A DNA stretch of 64,000 nucleotides from Portunus trituberculatus (GCF_017591435.1 NC_059293.1:21191089-21255088), one strand, 5' to 3'; positions 13,754 to 27,012 are shown, counted from the first letter of the stretch. The notes: generated from the letters alone by a model not told the origin. Translations and numbers: made by a program.

Positions 13754-14989
13754 GGAGACATGAATACAGTTTCTATCTTTAAGACAGGAAATATAGCTAA
13801 TGTCTTCCAGACAGACAGACTTCAGTTGTGCATGGCTGTAGTGATATGGTATGTAGGCTATACCAGGAAACATGGAACTTGTTTACCTTAACGAACACTA
13901 TAAAGATACGTCTGCTGGGTAGGTGGAAGGTGAACATTTCCCATAATGTAGCGCCAAAGGTGAACGAAGTATAAAAAGTGATTGATTTTGTTTTGTACAT
14001 TTGGCTATAACTGTAAATTAAATAGGAAGTTAGGAAATCAATATTTTGAGGTTAATATTCCTAAATTGTGATGAAGTTTTATATCGCAGGAAAGGAAAAT
14101 TAAGAAAAAAGCAAAATATTCCTGTTTTTGTGATCATACGTGGCCCATCTGAGCATGACTCGTGAATTATTACAATATGAAATAGGAAACGTCAGAGAAT
14201 CCAAGTATACCTATAGAAAGTAACCCACAAGTGCAAATGATATGTATTGGCAATAAGCAAAGTCAACTTTTTTACATGAAAGTATTCTGCCTTATCTTGG
14301 AATCTTGAATGTTATCAGATAAGATACAGAATATTGAAATTGTCTCAAAACACCACATATCAAATAAAAACACCACCAAACTCTACTAAAAAGACAATGA
14401 TTTATACATTTTTAAAACCAAAGATCTCGGTTTACCATCACGTCACCGCACATATGACATAAGATAAGGCACATGCACATAAATGCACACATACAATGCA
14501 AACACATAGAGAAAAACAACCCAATAAATAAGCGGATCACTTTAATCTCACACAAACACCTGCGATAATACCCCAAAAAAACCGTGAAATATGACAGGAT
14601 AACACATACACACACACACACACACACACATAGCATCACCTCCCCACAAACACATAGAGAGAAAAAAAATACATACTAAAAAACAGTAGTTCACACTTAT
14701 CCTGCACCAACACAGGAGGTAAAAGTCTTAAAATCATGAGTTGCAAGGTGAAATATTAACCGGGCTCCGCCATTTTGCTTCACCTGAAAATCTGTTTTGT
14801 TTGGGGAAGGAGGCGAGGCTCGATACTCTCCCAATTATTTCAGCTTAGAGCAGCTTAGTGTGGTCCAGCTTAAAGGCACAGCATACTGAAACCTTCCCCT
14901 AGCCAGCCTGACTCTCAAACACGCACCATTGAGCAGAAAAGACGAGAAAAAAGCGGATAATACAAGGAAAACATTTACAGTGGCGAAGG
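13129..14989 (+). other. PARL 3' UTR and PPP6R3 upstream region
   Basis: Non-coding. It holds a CAC run (13550-13570), a (CT)n array at about 13698-13749 and a short (CA)n at 14608-14630. A GCCATTTTG motif at about 14769, matching the YY1-type core, sits upstream of the probable PPP6R3 first exon and may be part of its promoter. I saw no gene and no AATAAA close to the PARL stop. Confidence 0.45.
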
Positions 14990-15134
14990 AAGGAAGGAAG
15001 ACTTGACTGCTCCTCTTCTTCTTCCTCCTCCTCCTCCTCCTCTTCCTCGCCTTGTCTTCGTAATGTCAGTCGTGTTGATGTGAGTTGCTCCCTGACGCCA
15101 GAGGAAGTAATATGAACAGCTCTCTCATATTTAG
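14990..15134 (+). other. PPP6R3: Probable non-coding first exon of PPP6R3 (start approximate)
   Basis: A strong donor TTTAG|GTGAGT ends this exon at 15134. It contains an ATG at 15112 which, after splicing to 16585, reads eight codons and stops at TGA six bases before the main start codon. The 5' boundary is a guess. The exon is placed here because exon 2 starts with a 5' leader of only ten bases after an acceptor AG at 16583-16584. Confidence 0.5.
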
Positions 15135-15139
15135 GTGAG

Positions 15140-16060
15140 TAGGTGAAGTGCGTGTGTTGCGAGGGGGTGTGTTAATTAAGTGTGTTGCGAGTGTGTGTGT
15201 GTTCTAAAGAGTGTTAGTAGCGTGCGTGTGTGTGTGTTTTGCAAGAGGGCGTGTGTTTGTAGTACGAGTGTGAGGGTGTGTGGTTTTAGTGTGATGGTTT
15301 AACAAGAGTGAGTAGTGTGACGGTTATTCAGTTTAATGTGGTGTTAGTTTGACAAGTGTGACGGGTTAATTTGAATGGGTAGCGTGAGGGTTCAGTTTAG
15401 TGTGATTTTAAGTGTGACGGATTAGTTAGAGATTAGGGTGAGGGTTGTGAAGTTTAGTGTGACAAGTGTGACTGGTTAGCTAGAATGGTGAGCGTGAGGG
15501 TTCTGAAGTTTAGTGTGATGGGTTAGTTAGAGTGGATAGCGTGAGGTTGTGTGGTGATAGCATGACAAGTGTGACAGTTTTGCTAGAGTGGATTGCTTGA
15601 GGGTTCAGTCTAGTGTGACGGTTTAATATGTAGTGATGGAGGTACCTGTGCAGTTTTAGTGTGTTTAGTGTGATGGTTGAATGCACAGTGAAATGCTTGT
15701 GGTGTTTAGCGTGATTGAAGTGTGATGTTTCTGTTAGCGTTAGTGTGTGTGTTGGGTTACTAAGAGTGTGTGTGGTGTTTGTTAGCATTAGTGTGTGTGG
15801 TGTTTCTGTTAGCGTTAGTGTGTGTGTTGGGTTACTAAGAGTGTGTGTGGTGTTAGTATGTCAGTAGGAGCATTGTGGCTTTTATACAAGTGTGACATTG
15901 ATAGAATTGTCACACTTGTTATTGTGATTGTGAGTGTGATGCAGAGTGAAGCATGACAGGAGTACAAGTGTGACCGAGGTAGGAATGTGGCGTTAGAGGA
16001 AGTGTAACATTAGCGTGTGGCATAAATGTGAGTATGAAAAGTGTGATGTGAGTGTGGGTA
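15140..16060 (+). repeat. Degenerate GTGTGA-rich minisatellite-like tract
   Basis: Some 900 bases are built from variants of AGTGTGAYGGTTAGTT and TAGCGTGAGGGTT. A block of about 46 bases (TTAGCGTTAGTGTGTGTGTT onward) is present twice, near 15735 and 15808. It is strongly G+T-rich on the plus strand and lies in the first intron of PPP6R3. No coding potential was seen. Confidence 0.75.
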
Positions 16061-16214
16061 AATGATTAGTATAAGCATGACATTTGGTAACCTTGATGAT
16101 GTTATGGCACTGTCCTAATAAAGTCGTTCCTCCAGCTCTCCTCCTATCCCGTCTCCCCATTCTCAGCTCTTTTACTCAGCCAACATGACGTGGGAATGAA
16201 AATATGATGACCAT

Positions 16215-16345
16215 GATCAACCTAACCTAACGAACGTAACCTAACCATGCTATTGGTTACAAGGGTGTTGAGAAAGATGTATCAGCGGTGCGTGTCGCCT
16301 CAACTAGGTGACGTCAGCTAGGTTGGGTTAAGTATCAAGACATTT
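16215..16345. repeat. Dispersed repeat with interstitial TTAGG/CCTAA motifs (copy 1)
   Basis: It contains CCTAACCTAACG and AACCTAACC, then GTATCAGCGGTGCGTGTCGCCTCAACTAGGTGACGT...TAGGTTGGGTTAAG. The second half is clearly related to 51690-51775. TTAGG is the usual arthropod telomere repeat, so this may be an old interstitial telomeric insertion or part of a dispersed repeat that carries the motif. Confidence 0.6.
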
Positions 16346-16369
16346 GCTCCTTAATTCTGGCTAACCCTT

Positions 16370-16473
16370 TACTATCTTCTGGAGAACCAACATTCAAGTG
16401 GGCCTTTTTTTTTTTTTTTAATATTTTGTTGTCCTTAACTGGCCCTCTCTCCTACAAAAAAAAAAAAAAAAAT
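16370..16473 (+). mobile_element. SINE-like 3' tail with poly(A), copy 1
   Basis: The segment runs AAGTGGGCC, T-run, AATATTTTGTTG, CCTTAACTGGCC, CTCTCCTAC, then A17. The same pattern recurs at 23541, 43233 and 47447. The conserved tail plus poly(A) marks a short retroposon. The 5' promoter part was not identified for this copy. Confidence 0.6.
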
Positions 16474-16594
16474 GTTAGATGAAAAGTTAGGGTTATAGCA
16501 TTTCCACAAGTATATTTTTGGGGCAGGGGGTAAGCTGCAGTACAGTACAAGTGACAACATGTTATAATATTTTTCCCTTTCCAGGTGAAACAAG

Positions 16595-17365
16595 ATGTTT
16601 TGGAAGTATAATTTTTGTTCCTCGGCTCAGATCGAAACTCTTCTACAAAAGGAAGTGAGTGCAACTGTCTTACCTTATGTAGTATATAGTCATGTGATGA
16701 ATTGTATTTCATATATGAAAGTTCAGTATTGATTGGTGTTGGAATTGTACAAGTTTTGAATGTGATGACATATATAGCAAGTGTTATATATGTGTGTGTG
16801 AGTGTGTAGGCTAAGTGTTTCACCTCTGCAGTAATTTTGAGTAAGTGGACTCTTATGGTGAAATATATAGTCATTGTAGCATCCTGTGTATGGAATGAGT
16901 TGGTAACTATATGATGTAAGTACCAATTAACATTATAACACTTGTGCATTTCAGGATGTTACCCTTTCTGAACTTATGGATGAGGATGAACTCCTTCAAG
17001 AATGCAAGGCACAAAACAAGAAACTCATAGACTTGTAAGTGTTGGTCTCTTGCAGGTGGTTCTGTGTGACCTCAAACACTGCCCACCTTTGTGTAGATAG
17101 TCATCACTACCTCAGACACATTCCTTCGTTCTTTTGCATTCTATTCAGTCACTTACGTAGCCTCTATGATAGTCTAAAATTGTTGTAGAATTATGAGAAA
17201 GGTCAAATTTGTTCTTTTCTCAAACTTCTTTTCTTTATGTATTCTTCATCTCTCCATTTTATAAGATGGATTAAATTTGTCTCATTATATCTGCTTGTAC
17301 CTATATTACCACAACAAGTATAGAGAAAACATATATTTAGCTATATATATATACCAAATAAGCAA

Positions 17366-17456
<91 letters not shown>

Positions 17457-18116
17457 AAAACCAGTCATGAAGAAAAAGACCTTGGGGTGACAATTACCAA
17501 TGACCTATCGCCAGAGAGACATATAAACAAAATAATTGGAGAAGTATTGAACTTATTGAGGAACATAAGAGTGGCGTTCGTATATTTAGATGAAGAAATG
17601 ATGAAGAAAATAATTACTGCAATGATAAGACCAAGGCTTGAATATGCAACAATACAGTGGGCTCCGAACTTAAAGAAACACATAAGGAAACTAGAGAAAG
17701 TACAGAGGGCTGCAACAAAAATGGTGCCTGACTTAAGAGATTTGACTTATGAAGACAGACTGAACAGAATGCAACTTCCGACCCTGGAAAACAGAAGAGA
17801 AAGGGAGACCTGATAGCAATATACAGAGTGATGATTGGCATGGAAAAATGGATAGGGAAGATCTGTGTATGTGGAATGAAAGAATGTCGAGAGGGCATGG
17901 GAAAAACTAAAATGGCCACTTATAGGAGAGATGTGAAAAAATATAGCTTCTCTCATAGAAGGGTGGAAGCATGGAATAGTTTAGACGTGGAAGTGGTCAA
18001 CGCAAGGAATATTCATGATTTTAAGAAAAAGCTGGACATTAGTAGATATGGAGACGGGACAGTGCGAGCATAGCTCCTTTCCCGTATGTTACAATTAGGT
18101 AAATACAATTAGGTAA

Positions 18117-18211
<95 letters not shown>

Positions 18212-18534
18212 CTTGTGACCCATTGTACTAAACCTAAAGAGATGTATTGAAACCAAAGACCTCAATATTTTGTACCCGTGCTTGCCTCAGCTTGACCCGG
18301 GCTGAGGTGCTTGATGAACTGGTGTACCTGGTGGTGAATGAACCGTCGGCTGATGGGGAGCTTCAGATGCGCTTCAAGTATGCCAATCTTGCAGCTGAGC
18401 TCCTCACTGCCGACGTTCCCGCCATCATTGACAAACTTGTGGCCTCGACGAGCTTGCTGGACATCTTGTACAAGTGAGTTTGTTAGCACTGGCTTTGGGT
18501 GTCTCTGTCTCTCCTCTCCTCTCCTCTCCTCTCT

Positions 18535-18566
<32 letters not shown>

Positions 18567-18654
18567 CTCTCTTCTCTCTCTCTCTCCTCTCTCTCTCTCT
18601 CCTCTCCTCTCCTCTCTCTCCTCTCTCCTCTCCTTTCCTTTCCTTTCTTTCTCC

Positions 18655-18744
<90 letters not shown>

Positions 18745-21700
18745 GATAATTTGCATGTTTATAACCACATAAAAATAGGCTTTCCCAATGCTTTTTTCCC
18801 TAGTAGATGCACAATTCTGACCAGACACTCGCTACTAGAATCCTGAAAATCGCCTTTAAAACTCTATTCTCCTCCCCTGATTACCTACCCATCTTCACTG
18901 CCTGTCTAAAGTAACTCTAGAGAGGATGCCTTGACATTAGCGAGTGTTGACGTTGACTGTGTGTGATGCCTTGCAGATTTTTGAAGAAGGAGAAGCCACT
19001 TAATCCTCTTCTGGCATCTTTCTTCTCCAAAGTGCTGGGAATGCTGGTACAAAGGAGGTCAGAGCAGGTGAGTTCGTTCCTACAGAGACACATTATGCTG
19101 CTGCCGTTGCTCAAAGGTAGAGAGGAGTAGGAGTAGTTGGTGTGGTGCTGCTCTGTGTAGGTTGCATTGTGGCACCAGGTTATATGCTCAGGTTGGTATT
19201 CAGGGTGTTGATTGTTAGTTTATAGTCATTTTTGTTAAGGTTTTGACTCGGTGAAGGAACTTTGGTTAGCTTGAATGTAGATTTGATAGATTGTGATTGT
19301 GTTAGTTTTTTTTTTTTTTTTTCCTTTGTTTAAGTTTCTATACAAGTTCTGCACCATTGACTAGTGTATTAACTAAATGTTAGTTTCCTATGAGCCGCAG
19401 CAGCATTTGGTAAAGATGTGTTCTCTTACGATGAAATGCTTTATATAGATGACCTAACAAATTGATCAAATACAAACTTTAGTATTGCACTTTTCTCGAA
19501 TAACGAATAGAAGGACAACACTAAACTTATAATGACAATAGATAGAAATCTTTTTATTTTCTGAGAGTCTAGCATATAATTACAGGATAAGCATATGATA
19601 TAGGACAATAAATGTGAATATAACATCATAAATACAGAAAGTGTGTTGCTGGTGTTTTACAAGGAATGTTTACAGTGGTCTTGAGGCCGATAGTGTAGCA
19701 GTAGAACATAATACTCAGTTCTTAGGCAGAGTCAGGCACCTGTCATGCCAGACTCCCTCATATGACACAAGGTATTCAGTTAGGATTAGAAGTCAAGTAA
19801 CCTGTGCCAGCCTCCATTGTGTGAAGCACTGTTCCTATAATTCAAAGTCCTCCTGTAACAAAGCCTGAGAATTGGTAGGGTAGGGTGTCTTAGTACGTCA
19901 TGATTTGAGATTAACCCCTTCAGTACCATGATGCATTTCCATATACATTCTGGTTGCTATTTGGTGATTTTATACAGCTTCAGAAAGAGTGAAGACTGTG
20001 GCCATTAATCTTCTGACCTCCATAGACCCTTCTTAATGTCAATAAAATGGTCTAATCATACATAAATCTCATAGTAAAAATGTTTCAGTACTGAAGGGTT
20101 AAGGGAAGATTCTGAGCACAGTGGAAAGACTAGAAGCTGAGTAACATGCACTTGATTCCACTGTGTTGTGTGCTTCTCATCACGAGTCGTCTGCTTACTG
20201 ACAGTCCGGTAACAAAATCTGATGTGAGTTGGGTATTAGAGGACTTGAGGTTGAGGGAGGACGCTGAGCACAGTGGAAGGGAGTGTCGGTGTTACTTAAT
20301 TCTGGTCACAACTGCAGATAGACATTGTGACTGTGTGTGCATATATCAACTAGTGTTTTGAAATGGTTTAGGTTTTGTTGATGATGATGATGATTACCTG
20401 TGAATGATTGTTATGTTCACTGTTATGTGTGGGCATTGTGGGAGTAAATGATTTGTTACTTCCATTATTTCAATATGTATCAGTAAAGAGATGGTCGGCC
20501 ATGCCCTTCAGTGTCAGATAAACATTACTTGATTGTCTGGTAAGAAGTTACACAAGCATCAACTCTCAAATTGTAGGACTTATTCTATTCAAAGTTGTAA
20601 ATGAATGTCAGACTCTTACAGTTGATTTATCCTTTGTATTCCTACCATTTTCTTGCTGTAGGATTGTGTGTAACTCTTTCTGTCATGTAAATTGGATCTC
20701 TGGATCAGTTTGCATTTCTCTCTCAAGTTCACATATCATTGCATCTTGGCTAGGGAATTGAGATACTTTTGGGCACATGACCGACCTGGAGTACCGAGCG
20801 TTAGATGACCTGATCTCTATGTCGGTCAGACTCTCGCCCTCCCACTCGCACACGGCAAGCTTGGCCTTCTTCTCTTCCACCACTGCCACCTCTTCAATAG
20901 TCAGGACATGATGTATTTCTTTCAACAGTAAATATTTGTAGATGCAGTATTTGCATTCAGTGACTAGTACAGTACAGTACATGAAGTTGTCTGTGACGGC
21001 AGCATGACGGCTGTAGGTAGCTCACATTTTTCTGGTAAACAAGCAGATCTACTCTATTACTGTATGATGAGTTGTTAATGGTAGACCTTAGCTTTCAATC
21101 TAGAATTTTAACTATCAAGGAAAACATTCTATGTTAACTCTCGTGTTTGCCGCTCAGTACAGTTGCAGCATGACGAGTTCCATGCATTTTATTATTTATT
21201 TATAAAGTTGTCTTATTTTTGCTGCATTGTTCATGACTTATTTCCTTGAAGCCTCTTATTGGTTTTTGCTTGGTAGAGTGGTATCAGATACCTGCTAGAA
21301 TGGAAGTAGTCTATTCAGGATACTGATGTGCAGAAAAGTAGCTACACATCAGACCTCATATGACTGTGGTGAAGGAAGAAGGCCTGCCTTGTGAAGCCAA
21401 CAATACATTTCATCTTGACACATTCTTATAAAGTGTATTCTCTTCTCTTCTCTGTAGAACTGGTATTCCTATCAGTTCACTTGCTTCCAGGTGTTGGACT
21501 TTTTAAAATCCAAAGGTGATTTTGTTGAGCTTGCGGTACAGCACGTGGGGACCTCAGCTATCATGGACCTGCTGCTCAGGCTTATTTGTAATGTGGAGGA
21601 GGACGAGATACGGCAGGGTGTGCACCAGGTGAGGCTCACACACAGGCTTTGTTCACCTTCACAATCACCTCAGCCACTCATCATTATCATAGTGACCACC

Positions 21701-22383
21701 ATCATTGTCATCATCATCATCACTGTCATTGTCATCACCATCGCTCCCCATCCATGATGGAGTGTAGGAGACTCAGACCTTTCATAGTGTTTGCTCTTGA
21801 TCCTCTGACATGATGCACCATGTTAGTGTGATATATCAGCCACCTTTCACTGCATCTGTCTCGGATGTCTTATTGTTGTGAGTTGGTTTGAGGTCTCCTG
21901 CACTCCAGTGTCATTGCTCTCTCCAACACCCAGTGGCTGAATGAATGTCAGCTGATAGAACGACTTGTAGAAAGATTATCGCCAGAGGCTGACCCTGATG
22001 ACCACTCCAGTGCTGACAGTATCCTTTGTGAGATCAGTGCCTCCTGCCGGGATGCAACTAACGATGCCCAGCAGTCTACCAATCCACTCCTACAGACTTT
22101 AGAAAGGTGAGTGCTAAGACTTTCAGTTAAGACACTGGATCTTGCTCTTATGTGCTTCTTGTGATAGTATGATGGACGTGACTCTGTGTTACTAACTTGT
22201 GTTGTGATCCATCCCCAGTGAAGAAACAATAAGCAAGCTCCTGGACCTTCTCTTACATGAAGAACGGAACGAGTCGTCTCTGGCACATGTCATTAATATC
22301 CTGCTGACTCTTCTCTCTGCTCGGTCATCAAGTATTCAACAACCACAACAGCAACTGCAGCACCAACAATTACAACAACAGCA

Positions 22384-22422
<39 letters not shown>

Positions 22423-25400
22423 ACAGCTTGACCAAGAACAAGGGTAATAAATAAATGCAGTTGTATTTACAGTGTGTAGGTTGTTGCTGAAATAACTTGT
22501 GTCCCTGAAATAAATGTCACTTCAACAATTTGCATTCCAGGTTGCAGCAGTCAACGTCCATAGACTCTAGTGACAGTGCTTGCAGTGAAGGAAAGACAAA
22601 TATAGTTGCTAGAACAGTGGCCAAGCGTCTGCCAGACCTGCACAACATTCTCCTTCATCCACCAAAGGTTTGCCAAAATGTGTCCTTTCTTTATGCCATA
22701 GATTGTTGTTACTATTTTTAGATTTATTTTTGTTTATCTCTTTCTTAGCATTTTTTTTTTTTTCACTGAATTCTAATTATTTCCTCTGTTTTTCTGAGGA
22801 TTCCTTACTTTATTTCATTTTCAGTTTCAAGGTACTTTTTTTCTTATTTTCTTGAAAATTAGTGTCTTGAAGTGTATGATCTAATGGTGGACTTTACCGC
22901 CCCCTCAGAAAGGGTTGCTAGTGACAGCATATGGGCAGGAGGTGGAGCGTCTGGGTAGTACCCGTCTTCAGGTTGTGACTCTAGTGGCTGCGCTGGTGGT
23001 TTCCAATGACCCCATCGTCCATAACGCTCTCTGTGAACTCAACACGGTCGAACATTTATTGGTGAGTTGAGTTTAGAAAGTCACAGTGTACTCTTCCTCT
23101 TGTCCTTTTCTGATTGTGTTCCAGCAGTGGTGAGAATCCAACTAATTATTCCTTTGACGTTGAAAAATACTCCAAAACATTTAAGAATATGACCCTTAGA
23201 AACATTCATTTTAATATATAGTTTTCAGTTAATCCATCTTTTAGGATTATTCTCAAGTAACTAATTTTTATACATGTTTTCACTACTAACAACAATCATT
23301 CTCTCTTTCAGGATCTATTTTTCAAGTTCATGTTGAATAATTTCTTACACACACAAGTGGAGCAGTGCCTGACAGCTATTCTCACCAAGGCCCCGGCCCC
23401 CACCTCACCCCAGGGAGCAAGTGACCACCTCTTACTCACCCAGCTCTTCACTCAGTGCCACATCGTTGAAAGGATCGTTGCCGCCTACGAGGACAACAGT
23501 GAATCACAAGAGTAAATAATATCACTGTCTTCTTGTAGTGTTCCGAAGAGTTTTTAGGGAACCAGCACTCAAGTGGACCTCTTTTTTTTAATATTTTGTT
23601 GCCCTTGGCTGGCTTCTGCATAAAAAAAAAAAAAAAAAAAACTGAACCTAACATTTTATTTATATAATTCTGAGGAGTAAACAGAATTGCCTATGAAGCA
23701 TTGTAGCTTTATTTTTGTCTTTTCTGTCATAGGGAGTGTGTATTTGTGTATTATAGTGTTCCTGTATATGTGTGTGTGTGAGTGCCTATTCTCATGTATC
23801 CTTTGTAGGTGCATTATCTTTGCATATTGATGCATAATGTATGTGTATTATTATGCTGAAGTTCTTTATTGTCAGTGTGTTTTATGTATTAATGCCATAT
23901 TGCACCTTTCATCTGTGCCTTTGTGGTTTCAGTGGTAAGCAAATCCACAACATGAGGGGGTACATGGGACACCTGAGGAAGATTGCCAATGCCATCGTGC
24001 AGCAGGCAGAGTTTGGTCCCAATGAACATCGCATCAAGAAACTCATTCAGGTATACTGTGTTATATTGCCATGTTGGGAAGGTGTAGAGGTGTGCTTAAC
24101 CCCTTCAGTACTAAGGACACATTTTTACCATGAGTTTTGGTTAAAATTAGATGACTTTATTTACATTAGGAACGATCTATGGAGATCAGAACTATCCCTC
24201 ACTGTTTTAATGCCCACATAATTTTCTGAAGCATTATAAAATTATGAAATAGTAAGCAGAATAAATATTAAAACGTCATAGTACTGAAGAGGTTAAGAGT
24301 TTCATTGCAGTTGGTTCTCATTTGTTTAGATTTGTATGTAATCTTGGTTATTTAAGTCCTTCCACTACAAAGACATCAGTTTGATTTGATTCTGGATGCA
24401 GTCAGAGGGTTATATTTAGTTATTAAGTGTAGGCCAATATTTTTTATGCTATCAAAGGGTCAGAGATTATTTCATGTTGATTCATTACAGCAGTATTTAT
24501 ATTTACTGCATTCTGATGTTTTTAGGTTATCAGTAGTGCTAAATTGGGTAAAGATTTTGTGTCTTGTGGTTTGGTATTCAGTTTGTATTGTATGAGAGAA
24601 CAGTGACTAAATCCTTCACTTCACTGCAGGACTTGCCTGGAGACAAAGCAACGCAATGGGATGAATTTGTCTCCAACACCCTGGCTGAGGAGAACCGCAA
24701 GAATGAGATCACACCTCTACCGGTAAGACAAAGCCTCTCTCATGCCTCTCTTAGTGGAAGGATGCTAAGAGTCTGGAGTAAAGTCAATGCAGTTTTAACG
24801 TGAGTTTGATAAGTTTTGGGATGGTGAGAGAATGTTTCTGGTTGCTGCTGCTGAGAATCTACAGTGGAAAGTTGATGTGAGATTGAATGAGATTTGTGGA
24901 TTTGTAGTTCAGCATGTAACAGGATTGTGAGTTTAGATGAGATCAGGTGGCTAATGACTGGTGGGAAGGCTAAAGAAAAGGTGAAGGGAGTGTGTGATGG
25001 AGGATATGAATTTGTTGGGAATGTATGGCACAAGATCACCAGTTGTGGAAAACAGTCATCGCCCATCCAACCCCACCTTAAATGGGAAAATGTGGACGTT
25101 AAATGAAAATGATGGTGGTGACGATGATGAGATGAAAGCAGATGGAGTTTGATGAGTATGATATGGAGAGTGGATGTTCGTATTTGCTGCTGAGTTAGAA
25201 ATAAGATTGAGAGTTGTAGATATGTTGTTAAGGATGTAGCAGGGATGAGAGCTCAGATGAAAGCAGGTGGTATAGTAACTAGAGATGTACCGATACCAAA
25301 ATTTTGGCCGATTCCGATACCAATACTGATACCACCTAATTGGGCCGATACCGATACTACTACTTATAGTGATTACTGCACTGGACACCAGGATGAGTTG

Positions 25401-26952
25401 GTGGACGGCGAGCGTTATCAGATGGGAGGCTTTGTTTAGGGGGATGCTGTAAGTCCTTCTGAAAACGTTTGTGAAATAGGAGCAATTCTAGAAGCTTTTT
25501 GAAGCCATTTGCAAAGGTAAATTACTCAGTAATTGGAATGAATATCTTCTCAGTCTTCTGATTCTTGTCAGTTATTTTAAATTCTTTCTTCTTACTCCTT
25601 TAGCGACCATTTGGTTTTGTGCATTTTCATTATTAATTTTTTATTGACGATATTTTGGCGATCAAAAATATTTTCCAAATTATTAAAATTGTAAAACAGA
25701 CACAAAATATTAGCAAAAGAAACTCATTTTGTTGTGTGTGTTTCTCTTTAATTAAATCTGACATCCTTTGATATTAATTCATTACACATTAGTAGACCAA
25801 TTTAGAAACATGAGCTTTCACCTAATCTTTTCAATTAAATAGAAAAAAGTTTAGTTTATTCTAAATTTCTAGGTTGTGGCTTATTACCACAGAAAACAGT
25901 ATTCTATGACATACGGTAATCACCACGGAAACTTAATATGCCGTATTATCAATATCTTATATCCAATATATCACTAAGTAGTAAATTCCTTTTAGGTATC
26001 GGAAGTATCGGCATAAAATAAGCCGATACCGCCGATTCCGATACCGATACCGATGCATCTCTAATAGTAACAGTAGTTGAGGATAATACATTGGTAGTGG
26101 CAGGACAGTCAAGGCTTACCAGCATCCATTTGGAATCTCACAGTCACCTTGGTTCAATTGGTAAGACGTCTAGCATACCTTGAGTGTCCCGGTAGTTTAA
26201 TCATCTCCCCATTTTGGTTACCCTTTAGATTAGTTCCTCACAGTTTTAATCCCTTAGAGGTTCCACATTGACTTGCCATGTACTTTGAGTGTCTGCAGTT
26301 TAATCCACAGGTATCCCCTCTTAATCCTCTTTGGGTCAGTTTCTCAAAGCCTTAGGTATTAATCAATGTAATTCACTCTATTTGATGAGGGTGCATTTAT
26401 GAGTTTGCCTTTTGACTCAAGAGAGAAGAGCAGTTTTTAGGGATATACAGGATCATGATGAATAGTTAGTAGAGTAGCAGAGATGTGTAGTAAATGTGAG
26501 TCTGTAGCTGTGTCAGAAAGAAGCGAGGTTGGGTTTTGTGATTGGTAGTGAACTATATTGTGTCAGTAAAGGAATTAAGGTCTTGAAATAATGAGCGGAT
26601 ACATACGGTACTGTACATGATGATTGGAATAGATCAGAGTGGAAGGAGAAGGAGCATGCAAGGGAAGTTGTGTGTATGTCTTTGTGTGGCTTCATGGAAT
26701 CTGAAATGCAAAGAGGGTAAAAAATGGTTCAAGAATTGCATGAGTGTAGAAACATGATGCATTTTTCAATCATGGGTAAAACTGAAAAGATGTAAGGAAG
26801 CTGAGAATGTTTTTAAGGTTCATCTATAATTACCTTCCTGTTGTCTAACCATTGTCTGTGTATTGGTATGTATATGAAGTGTGGGTGTGGCAGCAATACT
26901 TGGATCTGTACTTCTTCATGGCACAGACAGTTTGGGTATGTTGTGCCTTGAA

Positions 26953-27012
<60 letters not shown>

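Larger units (their letters stand above)
21491..24722 (+). other. PPP6R3: Compact SAPS-core exon block of PPP6R3
   Basis: Eight consecutive coding exons within 3.2 kb carry the middle of the SAPS domain: VLDFLKSKGDFVELAVQHVG, AIMDLLLRLI, WLNECQLIERLVERLSP, TVAKRLPDLHNILLHPPK, LQVVTLVAALVVSNDP. Introns here are mostly 100-600 bp, unlike the 1-3 kb introns on either side that have filled with repeats. Confidence 0.85.
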
